This document shows positions 16,501-24,596 of a stretch of 64,000 bases of DNA, in pieces; positions within the stretch are counted from its first letter, which is position 1; the number at the start of each line of letters is the position of its first letter. The position numbers and the translations under genes were made by a program. Source of the DNA: Syntrophobacteraceae bacterium (GTDB taxonomy: Bacteria; Desulfobacterota; Syntrophobacteria; Syntrophobacterales; Syntrophobacteraceae). The stretch spans positions 1 to 64,000 of the forward strand of contig JALOPI010000028.1 in assembly GCA_025453975.1 (NCBI GenBank), given 5' to 3'. The notes below the pieces were generated by a model. It had not been told where the DNA came from. It searched no databases and was given only the letters and a program-made list of their open reading frames with translations.

Positions 16501-19500
16501 TTAGCTCCCGTATACGCATGGATGCCGAACGCTTCGGCCAGGATCCCGGAAGCCCCGGAAACCTTCCCCTCCAGGTTCATGCGGACGTCGCTCTCCTGCC
16601 GCTGGGCCCTGAGGTGCAGCACCCCGCCGCGGCCGCCGGCCTCCCCCGAGACGTCGACGGTCGAGCCCTCGAGAAGGTTCAGGAAACCCGAGGCAGAGGA
16701 AAGCTTCACCTCTCCTCCGTTAGCCCAGGCTCCGATTCCCGAAGCCCTCAGAAAACTCCCAGCATGAAGCGTCACGTCCCCGCCCGCGACCAAGGCGATG
16801 GTCCCGCCGCCCGACGCGTCGATGCGGCCCAGGACGTCGAGGCTGCCCGCGTCGGCGCCCAGGGAAACGTGATGAGCCGCCACGGCGTCGCCGGCGCCCA
16901 TGACGACGTCGCCGGTCCTGGCCCGCAGAGCGAGGGAGTGGTTGAAGCCGCCGGCCGAAAGGGCGGCATTGAGAGCGGAGAAATGATCCAGGGAAAGGGT
17001 TTCCATAGCGAAGGATCCACCGATTCCGCCTTTGGCATGCCCGAGGATCGTCCCGGCCAGGGTGACGGGCGCAAGGGGAGATGCGATGGAAAGGGAGCCC
17101 GCGTCTCCCTGGGTGCCGCCCGAGACGTCGATGCGTGAGCCCGCTTCCAGGCGGACACCGCCACCGACCGCACTCAGGGACACCGTGCCCCCCGGCCCCA
17201 GCTCAGTGCCGGCGGCCGTGATCACCGAGCCGCCGCGTAGTGTGACACCGTCGATCTCCCTCGTCCCCGTCGCGGCCAGTGCCACCATGCCGGAGCGCAG
17301 GTCGATGACGCCGCCCTGCTCGATGGAGCGCGCGGTGACGGAGACCTTCCCGCCGGGCGTCGCTCCGACGCCGGCGGCCCCGCCCGAGTGCCCCAGGGAA
17401 AACTGGCCCGTCAGGGCCAGCATTCGGTATTCGGTGGCTGTAAAGGGAGTGGAAGCGTCGGAGTAAAGGGAGCCGGTGATGCGGGCCGCCAGGATGTCCA
17501 GGTCGCCGCCCGCCGACAGCGAGCCCTTCCCCTTGAGGGTCAGGTCGCCCCGAACGTCGAAGACGGTTGTCCCGAAGCCGTCCAGCAGCACATCTCCCTT
17601 GGCCAGGACCAGCTCAGCGGCAGTCAGTCGCAGTTTGCCCTCGTGTGGAAGCGACGACCGGGCGGAAGTGGTCCCGGAGGTGTTGAGCACATCGATGCGC
17701 CCGGCACGCAGCGTGACGTCGGAAGCGCCGTCGCCCGAGGAGTCTTCCCCCGCGATGCGCGCGCTGTCCAGGGTGAGGAGACCGGGCACCGAGAGGTCGA
17801 AGTCGCCGGAGAAGAGGATGTCCTTCGAGCTTTTGAGGCTGATGTTCTGGAAGCTCCCGAACCGGCTCCAGAGCCGATCCGTTACGAAAAGGCCACTCCC
17901 GCCGGCGGAAGAGCCCTCCGGGAGAAAGGTGATTCTCTCGCCAATGAGGTTGAGGGAGCTGTTGTCCACCAGCAGGTCGCCCAGGAAGCTCATGGTGCTC
18001 ATTTCGAGGTTGATGCCGCGGGTGGCATGGATCAGGGAGCCGGCTTCGAGACTGATGTTTCCCCGGGGCGAATACAGGCCGACTTGGCCCACCCCCTGCT
18101 CCGACAGGGCCAGGACCCGCGCTCCCGACTGGACCAGGATCTCGCGGGAGGCGTGGAGGTCGACGACGGCGGCCTCCAGGCTGCTCCCCGGCGTCAGGGT
18201 GACGGTTTCCGTGGCGGCGTCACCCAGGACGATGCGGCCCAGACCGCCTCCGGAGAGCGAAGACCCGCTCACGAAGAGACTGCCCCGAAGCTCTGCCGGG
18301 ACGGGCGTGCCTGAATCGAAGTCGGGTGGAAGCTTGACCCCGAGGTCCTGGACGTGGATGTTCCTGGCGCTCAAGGCCACGGAGCCTCCCTCGAAGCCGT
18401 CCAGCGCCCTGGCCTGGAAGGCTCCGGCAAATAGCGTCGTGGAGGCCTGCAGGGACAGGCGGCCCCCATCTCCCGCCGTGAAGCTGGCCATGGTGAAGCT
18501 GCCTTCCTTGAGCACGTTCTCGGCGGGCCTCAACGAAAAAGCCTTCATGGGTCCCGAATCGGCCGACGTCCCGGGTAGGGCCATGCGCCCCATGACGAGC
18601 CGGTATCCCTCTTCCGTCCAGGCGTTGCCGCCTCGCGACGCATTCAGACCCAGGTCCGTGACGACCAGCGCTCCCGGAAGGAACGCAAACTCCTCGGGAA
18701 GCAGCGTGTAAGGGCCTTCCTTGATCAGATCGGAGGCCGGGAGGTGAACCACTTCCCCGGGAATGGCCATGGGATCATCGGGGAGGATCACGAAGCGTCC
18801 GGCTTTGCGCAAGGGGTTCAAGGAGCCGTCAATGCCGGGCTGGAATTGATAGGAGAAAACCTCCCCTCCTCCCGAGGTATCCACCCGGGAGCCCTCGCGG
18901 GCGATGATTTCAGCAGCTTGCAGAGTGATCGATTTCTCCGGCGCCCCATCGACTTCCACGGCGCGAAGCGTTTTCTTGTCTGGCAGTGTCCAGAACAGGT
19001 TGTCAAGGGACCCATAATTCACGGCTGGACCGCCGACCGTGCTGAGAAGGCTCGACCCGCCAAGGTAGACTCTCCCATCGTTACCCGACCCCACCAGTGC
19101 GACGGAGCCCATGGGGGCCGCCAGAACCCCCTGGTGGTCGATGAGGGGCGCCGCAAGTGTCAGGGAGCCTCCGGCCGAATAGACGGGTCGAGTGAGGTCC
19201 CGGGCGGTTCCACGCGTCTCGATCCACCCCGTCGCTTCGACTCGAAACTGGGAATGGGTGGTGGGGTAAATGCGCTCGGCCGTGAGCGTCAAACCGCCCG
19301 ACGCCGCGAGGTTCCCGCTCCAGACCGAGCCCAGGCCCTCGAGGCTGTATAGCCTGTCGCTGAACCGGATGTCCCTGGCTGCCGTGAGGGCCGCCGCCTC
19401 GAAACCGGAGAGCACCACTCGGCCTTGGACATCGAGCCAGTCGCCGGAGAGGTTCAACCGTCCCTGGCTGGGTGATCCGCCCGCGGTGTCGGGCCAGTAG

Positions 19501-22500
19501 GTGTTGATCAGCCGAATCCAGGGTGAGGCGAGACTCACTGTTTTGTCGCTATCACCCAGGATCCTGGGAGCATCGAGGGTCAGGCTTCTCGCAACGCGGG
19601 CATCGATGGAACCGTCGAACTGAAGGCCGTAACGGCTCGAGAAGGTCAGGGCGTCGAACCCGTCAGCCCCATACCGCGCCAGCCGGGAACTGTCCACGAC
19701 GAGGGGATTCTGGGTGTCCCTGCCGCTCACGGTCAGGGTGCCTCCGCGCAGGCTGGTTGAGCGTCCATGGCCCGTCAGGGTTCCGTCGGCAACCAGTTCG
19801 TCGAGGAATGTCAGGCTGATGGCGCCTGGATCGCCTCCGAGCACTGAAACGGAGGGGAGCCCCGACGCCGATTTGAATATCACCGGGACCGGCTCCGAAC
19901 CGGACACATCCAGAAGACTTCCCTGCTGGAGGATCAGGCTGCCGGTGGTGGCTTGCAGGGCAATCTCTCCCGCCGTCTGGGGCGTGAATCCAAGAGGCGC
20001 CAGGCGGTTCGCCGGCCTGCCGTCGGGCTTGTTGTAGCCTGGGGCGGACAGTATGCCGCCGGTTTGGACCTCGATGTCGTTTCGGCTCGCCCTGAGGCTG
20101 ATCTTTCCAGAGGGGGCGTCCAGTCGGCCCGCCATCTCTACACTGGGCCCCTCCAGGCTGATCTGACTGCCGGGACTCACGGACAGCGACGCTCCCTTCC
20201 CCACGGCGGCCTGTGCGGTATCGTTGGCCACCTGATCGATGCCGGGGATGAATCGCAGAACACCGGCCGAAGCCTTGAGGGAGCTCTTGCCGAGCAGATC
20301 GAGCGGGGTGTCGATCTGCCGAAGTCCGAGCCCCGGGGACTGGGCTCCGCCGCCCTTGGAGCTTCCCGACATCAGCAGGCCGGGTACGGTCGCGGCGTGG
20401 AGCGGTTCTTCGTACTTGACGGTGGATGGCCTCAGGGTCGCGCCGGCTTCCACATTCAGATCGTTGACGCTCTTGAGCTCGATCTGACTGAAACCGGTTC
20501 CGTCCAGCAGACCCTGAGCCAGGTGGAATCCGACGCCGCTCCCGAGGGAGGCCGAGGCTTCCCCGCCCGAATGCCGAGCCGCGGAGGGGGGGCTTGCGCT
20601 CACGCGCACCTCGTCCGCATGGGCCGCGAAGGTGCCTCCCTGGCTCCCCACAACGGAAAACCCCCGCAGGGTGGCATCGACGCCGATATAGGAGCCCATC
20701 AGCTCGAGCGTTCCCGCGTTACCCGAAGACAGCTTGCCGGACTCGCTGATGCCGTAGCCGCCGCTGACATCCACCAGAGCTTCCCGAGCCATGAAGAGCC
20801 CGTTTCCACTCCGGGTGCTGTCCGAGAGGGAAACCGAGCCTCCCTTGAGGTGCGCAAACGCCAGGCTCTCCCTCTTTCCTCCCCCCCCGGCGGGGCTGGC
20901 GTCGACGACCCTGCCGGAGACATCGAGAACGGAGTGAGGGCCGATCGTGACCAGGGAGTCCATCGCCACGTAGCGTTCATTAGGCTCCCCCAGGATGGAT
21001 GCCAGGGCGGTCAGATTGTCCCGCGCGGCGAGAGACACCGTTCCCGATGGGATGCTGACAGCTCCGTCGTGCTCGATGCTTCTGGCCATGGCCGAAAAGG
21101 TGCTTCCCGGGAGGAGGGCGATCCTGGCATCCTCATCCATGACATAGGACGTGTTGGCGTAGAGGCTGATCTGTCCCAGGCCGGCTCCGTTCAAGATGGC
21201 AGTGGACAGGACGGTCTCCCGCGGATCGACGGGGTCGCAGGGCTGGTCAGCGGGTCCAAGGTTCCGGCTCAGGGCAGGCGTCGCCGAGGACAACCGGACG
21301 GCATGGGTGATGAAATCGATGAGCTCGGCACTGGTCTTGGTGGGAGGGTCGCCGATGACGAGGGTCCCTCCCGCTGGCTCCCGCCATCCCATGGCGGTGA
21401 GATAGCCGAATTCGTCCAAGGGATCGCCCGATTTGGACTGGTAGAACCCGCGCGTCGCCGAGCCGTCCAGGACGCCGTCCAGGAGCACGTGGCGCGCGGC
21501 GATCCGCAGCATGCCCGCGTCGGCTCCCTGCGCCAGGGCGTCGACACGCTGGTGCAGAGGCACCGCTCCACCGGTGAACAGCCCCTTGTAGTCCTCCTTG
21601 ATGCCGAACCGCTTGTGGATGACGGACTGGGCATTGAGCATGCCGTCGTAGGTCAGCCATTGGGGAGCCGATGCGATGTCATAAAACCTGCGCCCGGAGA
21701 TGAGCGTGGTGGTGTCGAGCGCCCCCGCATCGTAGCGCGTCCCTCCTCCCTTGAAGAAGGCAGCGGCGCCGGGCTTCATCACCAAGTCCCCGTCGGAGGA
21801 CGTGATGAAGATGCTGCCGCCCTCGGTGCTGCGATCCATGGCCGTGAGCTCCCGGGACCTGAGGGAGCCCTGGATGTCCCCGATGGCCGTGCCCCCATGC
21901 ATCTCCAATTGGACCGTCTTCCCCTTGAGGGCGCCCTCCTTCTGGCCGTAATCATCCTTGAGGTTGACGCTGTTGAGCTGAGCTTCCACGATTCGGGCTG
22001 AGGCCGGCTTGCGCACCCATGCGCCGCTCACGTCGACGAGGCTCCCGGTCTCCAGGAAGACACGCTCGATGGCTTCGAGGCTGATTTCTCCGGATGGTGC
22101 CGAGAGTCCCCCCCGGTGCTCGATGCGCTTCACGCCTGCCTGCGGAAAGCTGGGGGACAGGGGATCGAGGCCTGAAAAGCGGATGCGTCCAGCCTGGTAG
22201 ACAAATGACTCGTGTGCCGTTTCGTCGGAATCGGCGACAGGGGACTCGGTGGTGCTTCCCACGCCCGTGGAGATGAGGTCCGTGGCAAAGAGCTCAACCT
22301 GGCCGCTTTTCTTGATGGCCGTGACCGCCCGGATCACTCCGTCCTGAAAGATTTCCCGGCCATACATGCCGACAAATCCGGTATCCGAAGCCAGGCGGCC
22401 CGTCGGGGCGTTGACCGCCTGGCCGGGCTCCCCGGAAACCTTCACCATTCGGGCGGCCCGGTTGCCGCTCGTGTCCGCCAGGAGCTCCACCTCGGAGCCC

Positions 22501-23165
22501 GCGGCCAGGCCGATCTGGCCCACGGGGGCGTCGATGGAGCCCTCGTTCACCACCGACTGGCCCATCAGGAAGACCGATCCCAGCTGGTCCACGGTGATGG
22601 CGCCCTGGCTCGCCACCGACGGACTCGGGTGTGCCTGGGAGCCGGCTCCCATGTAATCCTGGTATTTGAATCGGTTGATTCCGGCGAGGAAATCCTCGTC
22701 CACGGCATTGAGGGTCGCGGCGTTGAGGGAGTGAACGTTCACCTTGGAGCCGGGACCGAAAAGGATCCCGTTCTGATTGATGAGGTAGATCCGGCCGTCG
22801 GCGGTGAGCTTGCCCATGATGCGGCTGGGATTCAAGTCGTGGATGCGGTTGAGGGCCGCCCAGTCCTTGTTCCCCTTCTGATCGAAGTGTGTCCAGGCCT
22901 GCTCTCCGATATCGAAGGACTTCCAGTTGATGACGGCCCTGGGCTCGTCCTGCTGGATGGTCAGCTTCCTGGCCACGTCGTCCAGTTGGAACGAGGAGAC
23001 ACCCCGAAGGTTGATGCTCGTCGGAACCGGGAGGGAGTCGGCGGGGAGTGGCACCGCGGCGGGCATGCTCCCACGGAGACCGGGAACCGTGGGTCCGGCC
23101 AGGGTCGATGTCGGCGAAATGATCATTCCCGTGATGAGGAACATTACGAGGGTATCGCGCAGCAT
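13575..23165 (-). CDS. Giant TpsA exoprotein (filamentous haemagglutinin family)
   Basis: 3196 residues. Signal peptide at residues 1-24 (MLRDTLVMFLITGMIISPTS, cleavage near LAG). The TPS secretion domain (about 48-250) has NPSRIMGKL (112-120), NQNGI (130-134) and VNVHSLNAATLN (142-153). A very long series of short beta-helix rungs follows (GSxxDVSG, GxxSLxA patterns). Near the C-terminus are GDINAGRGSKTAVSATPPRL and GIIDAGEAGIAGTNVFLGAT, typical of the DUF3739 module. The end is acidic (PSPTEEDS), with no VENN motif, CDI toxin or membrane anchor. Start fixed by AAGGAG eight bases upstream. Substrate of the TpsB at 26401; probably a surface adhesin or matrix fibre. Confidence 0.85.
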   Translation of the reverse strand: MLRDTLVMFLITGMIISPTSTLAGPTVPGLRGSMPAAVPLPADSLPVPTSINLRGVSSFQLDDVARKLTIQQDEPRAVINWKSFDIGEQAWTHFDQKGNKDWAALNRIHDLNPSRIMGKLTADGRIYLINQNGILFGPGSKVNVHSLNAATLNAVDEDFLAGINRFKYQDYMGAGSQAHPSPSVASQGAITVDQLGSVFLMGQSVVNEGSIDAPVGQIGLAAGSEVELLADTSGNRAARMVKVSGEPGQAVNAPTGRLASDTGFVGMYGREIFQDGVIRAVTAIKKSGQVELFATDLISTGVGSTTESPVADSDETAHESFVYQAGRIRFSGLDPLSPSFPQAGVKRIEHRGGLSAPSGEISLEAIERVFLETGSLVDVSGAWVRKPASARIVEAQLNSVNLKDDYGQKEGALKGKTVQLEMHGGTAIGDIQGSLRSRELTAMDRSTEGGSIFITSSDGDLVMKPGAAAFFKGGGTRYDAGALDTTTLISGRRFYDIASAPQWLTYDGMLNAQSVIHKRFGIKEDYKGLFTGGAVPLHQRVDALAQGADAGMLRIAARHVLLDGVLDGSATRGFYQSKSGDPLDEFGYLTAMGWREPAGGTLVIGDPPTKTSAELIDFITHAVRLSSATPALSRNLGPADQPCDPVDPRETVLSTAILNGAGLGQISLYANTSYVMDEDARIALLPGSTFSAMARSIEHDGAVSIPSGTVSLAARDNLTALASILGEPNERYVAMDSLVTIGPHSVLDVSGRVVDASPAGGGGKRESLAFAHLKGGSVSLSDSTRSGNGLFMAREALVDVSGGYGISESGKLSSGNAGTLELMGSYIGVDATLRGFSVVGSQGGTFAAHADEVRVSASPPSAARHSGGEASASLGSGVGFHLAQGLLDGTGFSQIELKSVNDLNVEAGATLRPSTVKYEEPLHAATVPGLLMSGSSKGGGAQSPGLGLRQIDTPLDLLGKSSLKASAGVLRFIPGIDQVANDTAQAAVGKGASLSVSPGSQISLEGPSVEMAGRLDAPSGKISLRASRNDIEVQTGGILSAPGYNKPDGRPANRLAPLGFTPQTAGEIALQATTGSLILQQGSLLDVSGSEPVPVIFKSASGLPSVSVLGGDPGAISLTFLDELVADGTLTGHGRSTSLRGGTLTVSGRDTQNPLVVDSSRLARYGADGFDALTFSSRYGLQFDGSIDARVARSLTLDAPRILGDSDKTVSLASPWIRLINTYWPDTAGGSPSQGRLNLSGDWLDVQGRVVLSGFEAAALTAARDIRFSDRLYSLEGLGSVWSGNLAASGGLTLTAERIYPTTHSQFRVEATGWIETRGTARDLTRPVYSAGGSLTLAAPLIDHQGVLAAPMGSVALVGSGNDGRVYLGGSSLLSTVGGPAVNYGSLDNLFWTLPDKKTLRAVEVDGAPEKSITLQAAEIIAREGSRVDTSGGGEVFSYQFQPGIDGSLNPLRKAGRFVILPDDPMAIPGEVVHLPASDLIKEGPYTLLPEEFAFLPGALVVTDLGLNASRGGNAWTEEGYRLVMGRMALPGTSADSGPMKAFSLRPAENVLKEGSFTMASFTAGDGGRLSLQASTTLFAGAFQARALDGFEGGSVALSARNIHVQDLGVKLPPDFDSGTPVPAELRGSLFVSGSSLSGGGLGRIVLGDAATETVTLTPGSSLEAAVVDLHASREILVQSGARVLALSEQGVGQVGLYSPRGNISLEAGSLIHATRGINLEMSTMSFLGDLLVDNSSLNLIGERITFLPEGSSAGGSGLFVTDRLWSRFGSFQNISLKSSKDILFSGDFDLSVPGLLTLDSARIAGEDSSGDGASDVTLRAGRIDVLNTSGTTSARSSLPHEGKLRLTAAELVLAKGDVLLDGFGTTVFDVRGDLTLKGKGSLSAGGDLDILAARITGSLYSDASTPFTATEYRMLALTGQFSLGHSGGAAGVGATPGGKVSVTARSIEQGGVIDLRSGMVALAATGTREIDGVTLRGGSVITAAGTELGPGGTVSLSAVGGGVRLEAGSRIDVSGGTQGDAGSLSIASPLAPVTLAGTILGHAKGGIGGSFAMETLSLDHFSALNAALSAGGFNHSLALRARTGDVVMGAGDAVAAHHVSLGADAGSLDVLGRIDASGGGTIALVAGGDVTLHAGSFLRASGIGAWANGGEVKLSSASGFLNLLEGSTVDVSGEAGGRGGVLHLRAQRQESDVRMNLEGKVSGASGILAEAFGIHAYTGAKTLGAADFTALQTDTALYMANASAIESRLLSALERDGWEGEALQLLPGLELRSTGNMTLGTQWDLTTWRFGGKPGALTLRAGGHLSLQADLVDHPTPVGNLFSSTALHSWYFNLVAGADLSGADVATIGNGAWDLTIQAGRQVYTESGGIRLASARDMVIGPGAATGYMISSSIRGSVGSYTGIVSGRAGRDLKISGGAIQTALGDIDVQVGRDLVLENVRDFGTSLDMFRSLGSVRTFGESPNGVSGMARYWEYAGGGDIRLKVEGSVKGGVNQGADANLNAWDFAYGLRVPRTWGASYQGRDATEGIATLGGGSIRTLVGGDFLTQAGTFGKGDFVLFAGGSVDGRFLVKDGEADIRAASNIGRGPMGVVLEGFDARITAAALGHADIAAIVSPTIARSPFTGTEWTLGYTEDSAVRIQAALGDVTLRGDSPYHDISSSFARLEKVLPPTLEVTAGRDILLRSELALAPSPLGSLDLVAGRDIDGFHIRAGGSEARALIAMSDMDPSGVYGYRRGFGVSDLFNRYLHAPWPLHGGDPTHSSIRAGGEIRNLQLYLPEAAEITARGDIRDIYLFGQNVLPTDITSVYAGGSLLFSSSSAGSLDTGIEMAGPGALMVQARDSIDLGTTRGIQSLGNTYNAILGDKGSDVFVAAGFMNGLGTDAVAGFFRELQTMGKEYSDLLFQGKSQEALQLVEDLRTQFMQPLLGPTQLSSPGRINMTTSQISTASGPDDIFVLSAGDLNVGRSTFFSDEQQRKGTGIYTAAGGAINIFSHGDINVNESRVMSFRGGDITLWSDRGDINAGRGSKTAVSATPPRLTFVGDALVLVFNPPAVGSGVRAVTFDPDGVEGPLVEPPAGDIYLFAPEGIIDAGEAGIAGTNVFLGATQILNVENITFSAGSVGVPAAGEAGASIGALSGAATATEGVRDVQQSASVASGRNGGGMDQSATEGFMAKWLEVKVLSFDVDEPSPTEEDS

Positions 23166-23211
23166 GATGCAGGCTCCTTCAAAATGGAATCGATGTTCAC
23201 GCCGGTCGGAT

Positions 23212-24480
23212 TCAAATGGCGGAGCCCAGGGCGGCCAGCTCCTTGCGGAGCGCGGAGGCATCCTTGAACCCATCGATTTTACGGGCTATTCCACCCTGCC
23301 TGTCAAACAGGATGACGAGGGGGAACCCGTTCTGCTGGTATAGCTCGTGGTACTGTTTTTCCCGGTCCGAATTGACCCGCACCCAGATGTAATCGTCGCG
23401 CAGGGCCTTGATGCGGGGATCGGCGAAGGTCTCCTCGAAGAGCTTTTTACAGTAGCCGCACCAGTCGGCGTAGAGGACGAGGACGGCGGGCTTTCCCTGG
23501 CTCCTGCCCCGGGCCAGTCCCTCGTCGTGATCCTCCGTCCAGGATAATTCCTTGTCCTTGAGCGACGAGGCCTTCACGATGGAGACAACCTCCACGTCCA
23601 GGACGACGCTCCTGCCGGCCAGGGGCGGGTTGAAGTCCACCGTGAAGGATCGGCCGTCGGTGGAGACGATCCTCCCCTGCCGATCCTTCAGGGTGAACGA
23701 AGCTCCCAGGCGCGGCGTCAGGGTGATGGTCGCCATCTCTCCCGCAACCTTGATCTCCGCCGCGCCGAGCTCTTCCTCGACGCGCTCGCCGTCTCTGGCC
23801 AGGAGCTCCAGCCCGACATCCGCGTCGGTGACCTCCACGGTTCGAGCCTTGAAATACGGCACCCAATCCACCTCCCGACCCAGCTGAGGAAAGGTCTTGT
23901 AGCGGGAAGTGTACTCGTGCGCCGACAGGCGCACCTTCCGCGGCATGGTCCTCGCGCAGGGGAAATCCAGCTTCTTCGCGGGATCTGAAACGCCGAAGGC
24001 TTTCTCGGGGGGGATGTTCGCCCTCTTCCTCTGCCCTGCCTCCATGCCGAGGATGACCTCGCCCAGGAATAAGGGAACGGTCCCGGCACCTCCCACCACT
24101 GGCTCGGGGCCCCACTCACGGCGATCCTGGTATCCGTCCGCTTTGGCCACCGCCTTGTCCATGGCGATTTCCCGGCGGGTGGTCCTGGCGACTTTGCCGT
24201 CCTCGTCCCAGGCGGTAAAATGGACTTGCACCAGGTCGCCTTTCTGAGCCCGGGTGGATTCCTCCTTGAATTCCAGGTCCACGTCGATGTGGACGGGATT
24301 TCCTCCGTCTTGCGCTTGCCGGAAAGCGCTCTCGAGGGTCTTTCGGGCCGTCTCGGCCCCCTTGGGTCCTGGCGGAGGGATCGTCTGCCAGTCGGCCAAG
24401 GAGGGCGCGGGAAGGCAAAGCATGAGCCCGACGAAGATGGCCGAAAAGAGTCGGCGTGGGTAAATCGCTCCGATTCTCAT
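23212..24480 (-). CDS. Periplasmic FKBP-like / thioredoxin fusion protein
   Basis: About 422 residues. Signal peptide (FSAIFVGLMLCLPAPSLA). The FKBP-like region (about 65-305) includes KGDLVQVHFTAWDEDGKV, FLGEVILGMEAGQRKRANIP with AFG (the SlyD/FKBP 'GMxxGExxxxxxPxxAYG' pattern) and a closing FTVDFNPPLAGRSVVLDVEV. A thioredoxin fold follows (about 320-422) with active site WCGYC (Cys 341 and 344) and cis-Pro GFPLV. One chain thus combines prolyl isomerase-like and thiol-redox folds. It lies directly upstream of TpsA, ending 46 bp before it, so it probably maintains the exoprotein or its porin/TpsB in transit. Start at 24480 chosen for the signal peptide; ATG 24507 possible. Confidence 0.75.
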   Translation of the reverse strand: MRIGAIYPRRLFSAIFVGLMLCLPAPSLADWQTIPPPGPKGAETARKTLESAFRQAQDGGNPVHIDVDLEFKEESTRAQKGDLVQVHFTAWDEDGKVARTTRREIAMDKAVAKADGYQDRREWGPEPVVGGAGTVPLFLGEVILGMEAGQRKRANIPPEKAFGVSDPAKKLDFPCARTMPRKVRLSAHEYTSRYKTFPQLGREVDWVPYFKARTVEVTDADVGLELLARDGERVEEELGAAEIKVAGEMATITLTPRLGASFTLKDRQGRIVSTDGRSFTVDFNPPLAGRSVVLDVEVVSIVKASSLKDKELSWTEDHDEGLARGRSQGKPAVLVLYADWCGYCKKLFEETFADPRIKALRDDYIWVRVNSDREKQYHELYQQNGFPLVILFDRQGGIARKIDGFKDASALRKELAALGSAI

Positions 24481-24596
24481 GGATGGTGGTTTTCCTTTCG
24501 GGACCATCGACTCATCCTGGCCCGTGTCATCTACGCGACCGAACCTGCCTCCGCTCCTTGGGAGAGTCCCCCCCGGGACCGACGGCGTCCCGTTGG

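Noticed and set aside
13485-23343. Many long plus-strand frames (up to several hundred codons) opposite the giant exoprotein gene
   Set aside because: High-GC antisense shadows: Arg/Gly/Ala/Pro-rich, no ribosome sites, no family motifs, while the minus-strand frame is continuous with clear TPS motifs.
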